This document shows, piece after piece, positions 14,666 through 17,518 of a stretch of DNA of 17,518 bases (positions are counted from its first letter, which is position 1; each line of letters begins with the position of its first letter). Under the pieces are notes generated by a model that saw nothing but the letters and a program-made list of their open reading frames with translations, was not told the DNA's origin and ran no database searches. The position numbers were made by a program, and so were the translations under genes. This stretch comes from JAVXAG01 sp036660615. Lineage in GTDB: Bacteria > Bacillota > Clostridia > Peptostreptococcales > Anaerovoracaceae. The stretch is taken from the NCBI GenBank assembly GCA_036660615.1, contig JAVXAG010000030.1:1-17518 (forward strand), in the 5' to 3' direction.

Positions 14666-15340
14666 ATGAGAAAATGCAAACAAAGTAAAAATGTGATAAA
14701 GAAAAAAATGGTGTTTCTACTGGTTTTATTTGTCATAACGTCCCTTGTGTCCACTTTCCAATATAAAAAGCTTATAAGCCCAAATATCGACGCAATAGGT
14801 GAGATTAAAGCTAAGGGTATGGTGACGGAAATCATTAACAATACAATAAGTCATGGCTTTTCCAATAATGAATACTATGAGGATAAAAATTTGTTTTATG
14901 TAAAGACTGGAAAAGACGGAGAAATTAATATGGTTCAGTCTAATACCCAACTAATAAACAAAATGGTTTCACAATTTGCAGAAACATTACAAGAAAACTA
15001 TTCCAAGGTTGAAGAACAAAAAATCAAGGTTTCTTATGGAGCAATTCTAGGAAGCAAAATACTTTCTCAAGTAGATTTGAATGTAAATCTAAGGGTTCTG
15101 CCACTTTCTGTATCAAATTTCGACTTCATAACGGAGTTTGAAACACAGGGAATAAACCAGACAAAATACAAAGTCTATGTCATTATTGACAGTAATGTCA
15201 GGGTGCTTGCGCCGTTTATTGCATCAGATTTTCATATAAAAAACAAAATCTTGATTGCAGAGACCGTAATAGTTGGAGATGTGCCAAATAGTTATGTAGT
15301 TGTGCCAGAAAAGAATATTTTGGATGTAACTGATGAGTAA
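14666..15340 (+). CDS. yunB: YunB-like sporulation protein
   Basis: A 224-residue protein with a basic N-terminus (MRKCKQSKNVIKKK) and a single membrane segment at about 15-31, followed by an extracytoplasmic domain. The phrase ISPNIDAIGEIKAKGMVTEIINNTIS (36-61, in parts) and the following charged region match the YunB family, which Bacillus makes in the mother cell during sporulation. Its molecular role is not known. The frame is open from ATG 14639, but that codon lies in the loop of the codY terminator. ATG 14666 has GGGGGA about eight bases upstream and begins at the usual basic end, so I prefer it. The gene stops exactly where the hflX frame may start. Confidence 0.82.
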   Translation: MRKCKQSKNVIKKKMVFLLVLFVITSLVSTFQYKKLISPNIDAIGEIKAKGMVTEIINNTISHGFSNNEYYEDKNLFYVKTGKDGEINMVQSNTQLINKMVSQFAETLQENYSKVEEQKIKVSYGAILGSKILSQVDLNVNLRVLPLSVSNFDFITEFETQGINQTKYKVYVIIDSNVRVLAPFIASDFHIKNKILIAETVIVGDVPNSYVVVPEKNILDVTDE

Positions 15341-16639
15341 ATGTGGTATACTAACAACATGTTAAAATTTAATGATAAAAACGAAACAATCGAACAAGAA
15401 GAATTTAAGGCTATATTAGTTGGCCTTCAAAGGAATGAAGACATTTCTTATTCTATGGAAGAACTGTGTGGATTAGCCCAAGCTGCCAAAATTGAGGTGT
15501 TGGGAAATGTAGTTCAAAACCTAGAAAAACCCAACAAGGCTACTTTGATAGGAAAGGGAAAAGTAGAAGAAATAGGGGAAATGGCAAAGAATATGGAAGC
15601 CGATATGGTCATATTCAATGATGAACTTTCCGGTATGCAACTAAGAAATTTGGAAGATGTAATTGGCGTGCAAGTAATTGATAGAACTATTTTGATTCTG
15701 GATATATTCGCAGATAGAGCCATCTCCAAAGAGGGCAAATTACAAGTAGAACTTGCTCAACTAAAATATAGATTACCTAGGCTCACAGGCTTTGGAAAAT
15801 CTCTGTCAAAACAAGGCGGAGGGATTGGAACTAGAGGACCAGGTGAAAAAAAGCTTGAGACGGACAGAAGACATATAGAAAAACGAATGGATGATATTAA
15901 GGCGGAAATCGCTAGTTCAACTCACAACAGAACTATCCAAAGATCAAAGAGGGCTAAGTCGGAAATTCCTGTTGTCGCTTTGGTTGGATATACTAATTCT
16001 GGCAAGTCGGCAGTGATGAACTGTTTGATGCAGTTAACCGACAAAGATGAGAAAACTGTTACCGAAAAGGACATGCTTTTTGCCACACTTGATACTCAAC
16101 AAAGAAGTGTAAAACTTGACACTAACCACGAGTTTATTTTGGTTGATACTGTTGGATTTGTAAGCAAATTACCCCATTCTTTGATTCAGGCTTTTAAGGC
16201 GACGTTGGAGGAAGTTTCTTATGCGGACTTGCTAGTTCATGTTGTAGATTCATCTTATGAAAACAGTCAATTCCACATTGAAGTAACCAACAAAGTTTTG
16301 GATGAGATTGGTGCTGGAAATAAGGACAAAATTATGGCATTTAATAAGATAGACCTTGTAACGGAAGAACCTGTTCCAATACCAAATATGGATAACATAT
16401 ATATATCGGCTAAATACCATACTAATATTGATGAGCTGATTGATATGATAAAAGCCAAAATATTTGCTGACAAAGTAAATACTAAGATGCTGATCCCTTT
16501 TACTAGAGGTGATTTGTCTTCTTATATATGCTCAAAAGCCAATGTAAGTTCTATGGAATACACTGATGATGGGACTCTCTTTGAGTTGGAATTATCTAAT
16601 GCAGATTATCAAAGGTTGAAGGATTATGAAGTTATATAG
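15341..16639 (+). CDS. hflX: HflX, ribosome-associated GTPase
   Basis: A 432-residue GTPase of normal family length. The N-terminal HflX domain has KATLIGKGKVEEI (67-79) and the DRTILILDIFADRA block, with the glycine-rich GGGIGTRGPGEKKLETDRR region at about 159-177. The G domain has G1 GYTNSGKS at 216-223, G3 DTVGF at 269-273 and G4 NKID at 335-338. In other bacteria HflX splits or rescues stalled ribosomes. The start is uncertain. ATG 15341 abuts the yunB stop and has no clear Shine-Dalgarno, so it would rely on coupled translation. ATG 15359 (residue 7) lies where an extended -10 promoter would begin its RNA. Either start leaves the conserved domains untouched. Confidence 0.94.
   Translation: MWYTNNMLKFNDKNETIEQEEFKAILVGLQRNEDISYSMEELCGLAQAAKIEVLGNVVQNLEKPNKATLIGKGKVEEIGEMAKNMEADMVIFNDELSGMQLRNLEDVIGVQVIDRTILILDIFADRAISKEGKLQVELAQLKYRLPRLTGFGKSLSKQGGGIGTRGPGEKKLETDRRHIEKRMDDIKAEIASSTHNRTIQRSKRAKSEIPVVALVGYTNSGKSAVMNCLMQLTDKDEKTVTEKDMLFATLDTQQRSVKLDTNHEFILVDTVGFVSKLPHSLIQAFKATLEEVSYADLLVHVVDSSYENSQFHIEVTNKVLDEIGAGNKDKIMAFNKIDLVTEEPVPIPNMDNIYISAKYHTNIDELIDMIKAKIFADKVNTKMLIPFTRGDLSSYICSKANVSSMEYTDDGTLFELELSNADYQRLKDYEVI
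15344..15352 (+). promoter_or_regulatory. Extended -10 promoter at the hflX start
   Basis: TGGTATACT fits the extended -10 pattern TGnTATAaT with one mismatch. No good -35 box lies 17 bases upstream. The start site would be at about 15358-15360, on or beside ATG 15359. It may be real or simply hflX codons. Confidence 0.35.
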
Positions 16640-17261
16640 TACAATTATGGATCAGGGATTTTGTGAGCAAAGTATAGAAAAATCCAGATTTATTACTAGT
16701 GTTAAAGCTGTGGAAACCAAAGAGGAAGCTGATGCTTTTATAGGTGAAATCAAGAAAAAATACAAGGATGCGACTCACAATGTGCCAGCCATGGTTATTG
16801 GGGATAAGTTTCAAATACAATGGGCAAGTGACGACGGAGAGCCTCAGGGGACTTCTGGTGCACCTATTGTACAGATGCTAGTCAAAGAACAGATAACCAA
16901 TGTGGCGGTAGTTGTTACTCGTTATTTTGGTGGAATAAAACTTGGCACTGGTGGTCTGGTTCGCGCCTATACTAGTAGTGCAAAAATGGGGATATTGGCT
17001 GCAGGTATTTGTGATGTAATGGAGATGTCAGTTTTACAGTACAAGGTGGACTATACTTTCTTCAATAGGATTCAAAACATATCAAAAGATAACAATTTTC
17101 AAATAAGAAACTTAATTTATGAGGACGTGATTTCTTTTGAAATCGTCTGCGATCAAGAGAATGAAAAAAGTATAAATGAAATGTTGCAAAATATAACTAA
17201 TGGAGCGATTATATTGAAATATCAACAGTTTGAAAAGGTTAAAATAAAAAAAGATAAATAA
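16626..17261 (+). CDS. yigZ: YigZ/IMPACT family protein
   Basis: A 211-residue protein of the YigZ/UPF0029 family, related to the eukaryotic translation regulator IMPACT. The N-terminal domain has the signature KSRFIT near residue 19, DATHNVPAMVIGD at about 48-60, and WASDDGEPQGTSGAPI followed by VVTRYFGGIKLGTGGLVRAY at about 66-118. The C-terminal ferredoxin-like domain covers about 140-205. In cells the role is likely linked to translation or RNA, but is not established in bacteria. The gene overlaps hflX by 14 bases, so the two ribosome-related products are probably made together. ATG 16626 has AAGGA close by with short spacing; ATG 16647 is a possible later start. No terminator follows before the tRNA promoters. 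Confidence 0.92.
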   Translation: MKLYSTIMDQGFCEQSIEKSRFITSVKAVETKEEADAFIGEIKKKYKDATHNVPAMVIGDKFQIQWASDDGEPQGTSGAPIVQMLVKEQITNVAVVVTRYFGGIKLGTGGLVRAYTSSAKMGILAAGICDVMEMSVLQYKVDYTFFNRIQNISKDNNFQIRNLIYEDVISFEIVCDQENEKSINEMLQNITNGAIILKYQQFEKVKIKKDK

Positions 17262-17273
17262 TCGGAAAACCCG

Positions 17274-17302
17274 TTGACAGCAACTATATGTTGTGGTAAT
17301 AT
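17274..17302 (+). promoter_or_regulatory. Distal sigma-A promoter (P1) upstream of tRNA-Val
   Basis: A consensus TTGACA (17274-17279), a 17-bp spacer and TAATAT (17297-17302). Start expected near 17309. It would transcribe about 148 bases of leader before the tRNA. Confidence 0.8.
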
Positions 17303-17309
17303 ATTTCTC

Positions 17310-17329
17310 GGTCACCTAATTAGGTAACC
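17310..17329 (+). promoter_or_regulatory. 20-bp near-perfect palindrome at the P1 start site
   Basis: GGTCACCTAATTAGGTAACC has a perfect 12-bp centre (ACCTAATTAGGT) and one mismatched pair near its ends. It begins at the predicted +1 of P1. It could be an operator or the first hairpin of the leader RNA. Confidence 0.5.
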
Positions 17330-17341
17330 CATTTGTGAAAA

Positions 17342-17359
17342 CGATACGAACAAGTATCG
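17342..17359 (+). other. Leader hairpin between P1 and P2
   Basis: CGATAC (17342-17347) pairs with GTATCG (17354-17359) around a GAACAA loop. No T run follows on the plus strand, so it is not an obvious terminator. It may be a processing or pausing structure in the P1 transcript. Confidence 0.4.
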
Positions 17360-17393
17360 CAAGTAAAATACTTTAAAAGTTAAAAAAAATGTC

Positions 17394-17422
17394 TTGACAA
17401 AATGGATGAATTACTGTATAGT
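17394..17422 (+). promoter_or_regulatory. Proximal sigma-A promoter (P2) of the tRNA gene
   Basis: A consensus TTGACA (17394-17399), a 17-bp spacer and TATAGT (17417-17422). Start expected near 17429, 28 bases before the tRNA. It lies exactly 120 bp downstream of P1. Confidence 0.88.
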
Positions 17423-17456
17423 TTATAAATGTGTCAAGCAAACGGTACAAGCATAT

Positions 17457-17518
17457 GGGCGTTTAGCTCAGCTGGGAGAGCACCTGCCTTACAAGCAGGG
17501 GGTCATAGGTTCGAGCCC
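17457..17518 (+). tRNA. tRNA-Val (anticodon UAC), 3' end outside the window
   Basis: The first 62 bases of a cloverleaf are present. The acceptor 5' strand GGGCGTT is 17457-17463, the D stem is GCTC/GAGC, and the anticodon stem CCTGC/GCAGG (17483-17487 and 17495-17499) holds the loop CTTACAA with anticodon TAC at 17490-17492. The T-stem strand ATAGG and loop TTCGAGC follow. The window ends inside the T stem, so the acceptor 3' strand and any encoded CCA are not seen. More tRNA genes may follow. Confidence 0.95.

Noticed and set aside
17335..17376. A 13-residue GTG-started peptide between P1 and P2
   Set aside because: The only ribosome-site-like sequence is a weak AGGT inside the palindrome. 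A frame this short is expected by chance, so it is not called as a leader peptide.
1..17518. CRISPR array, prophage, insertion sequence, integron or defence system
   Set aside because: No spaced repeat arrays, transposase motifs, integrase genes, terminal inverted repeats or phage genes were found. Nearly all of the window is recognisable core genes with short gaps.

Overview
The window is chromosomal DNA of a low-GC, spore-forming member of the Bacillota, most likely class Clostridia and possibly Lachnospiraceae-like. The reasons are AT-rich intergenic DNA with strong AGGAGG-type ribosome binding sites, a CodY regulator, a YunB-like sporulation protein, an Rpn-type tail, and the order yraN-yifB-dprA-topA-hslV-hslU-codY, a classic Bacillota neighbourhood. 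I see no prophage, insertion sequence, CRISPR array, toxin-antitoxin pair or defence island. The window is core genome, and its interest lies mainly in its control DNA.

Layout. (1) 1-193: the tail of a probable Rpn-family gene and its terminator. (2) 250-5078, minus strand: a potassium-uptake operon reading trkA, trkH (copy A, 2238-3704), trkH (copy B, 758-2227). A GAAA-loop terminator closes it, and a separate two-CBS-domain gene follows. (3) 5079-5249: a compact divergent control region. Two promoters with identical hexamers appear to share one palindromic -35 box, and a helically phased TGTTA array fills the trkA leader. (4) 5250-6738: a metallo-beta-lactamase-fold hydrolase and an overlapping Cof-type HAD phosphatase, ended by a terminator. 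(5) 6739-14665: an own promoter and a structured leader, then yraN, yifB and dprA. A second promoter at the end of dprA precedes topA, hslV, hslU and codY, and a strong terminator follows codY. (6) 14666-17261: yunB, hflX and yigZ, closely packed. (7) 17262-17518: two tandem sigma-A promoters with a structured leader, then the first 62 nt of tRNA-Val(UAC), cut by the window edge.

How the genes work together. TrkA is the cytoplasmic nucleotide-binding gate for TrkH-type potassium channels, and here one TrkA serves two unequal TrkH paralogues. YraN, YifB and DprA belong to a DNA-processing group often linked to transformation. TopA relaxes negative supercoils, HslUV is an ATP-dependent protease, and CodY is the global nutrient-status repressor. 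HflX is a ribosome-associated GTPase.

No stretch without a gene exceeds 300 bases. The longest are 6679-6934 and 17262-17456, and both are described below. Start codons were chosen by Shine-Dalgarno position, so several genes are shorter than their longest open frame. Family assignments come from recognising motifs; no database search was run.
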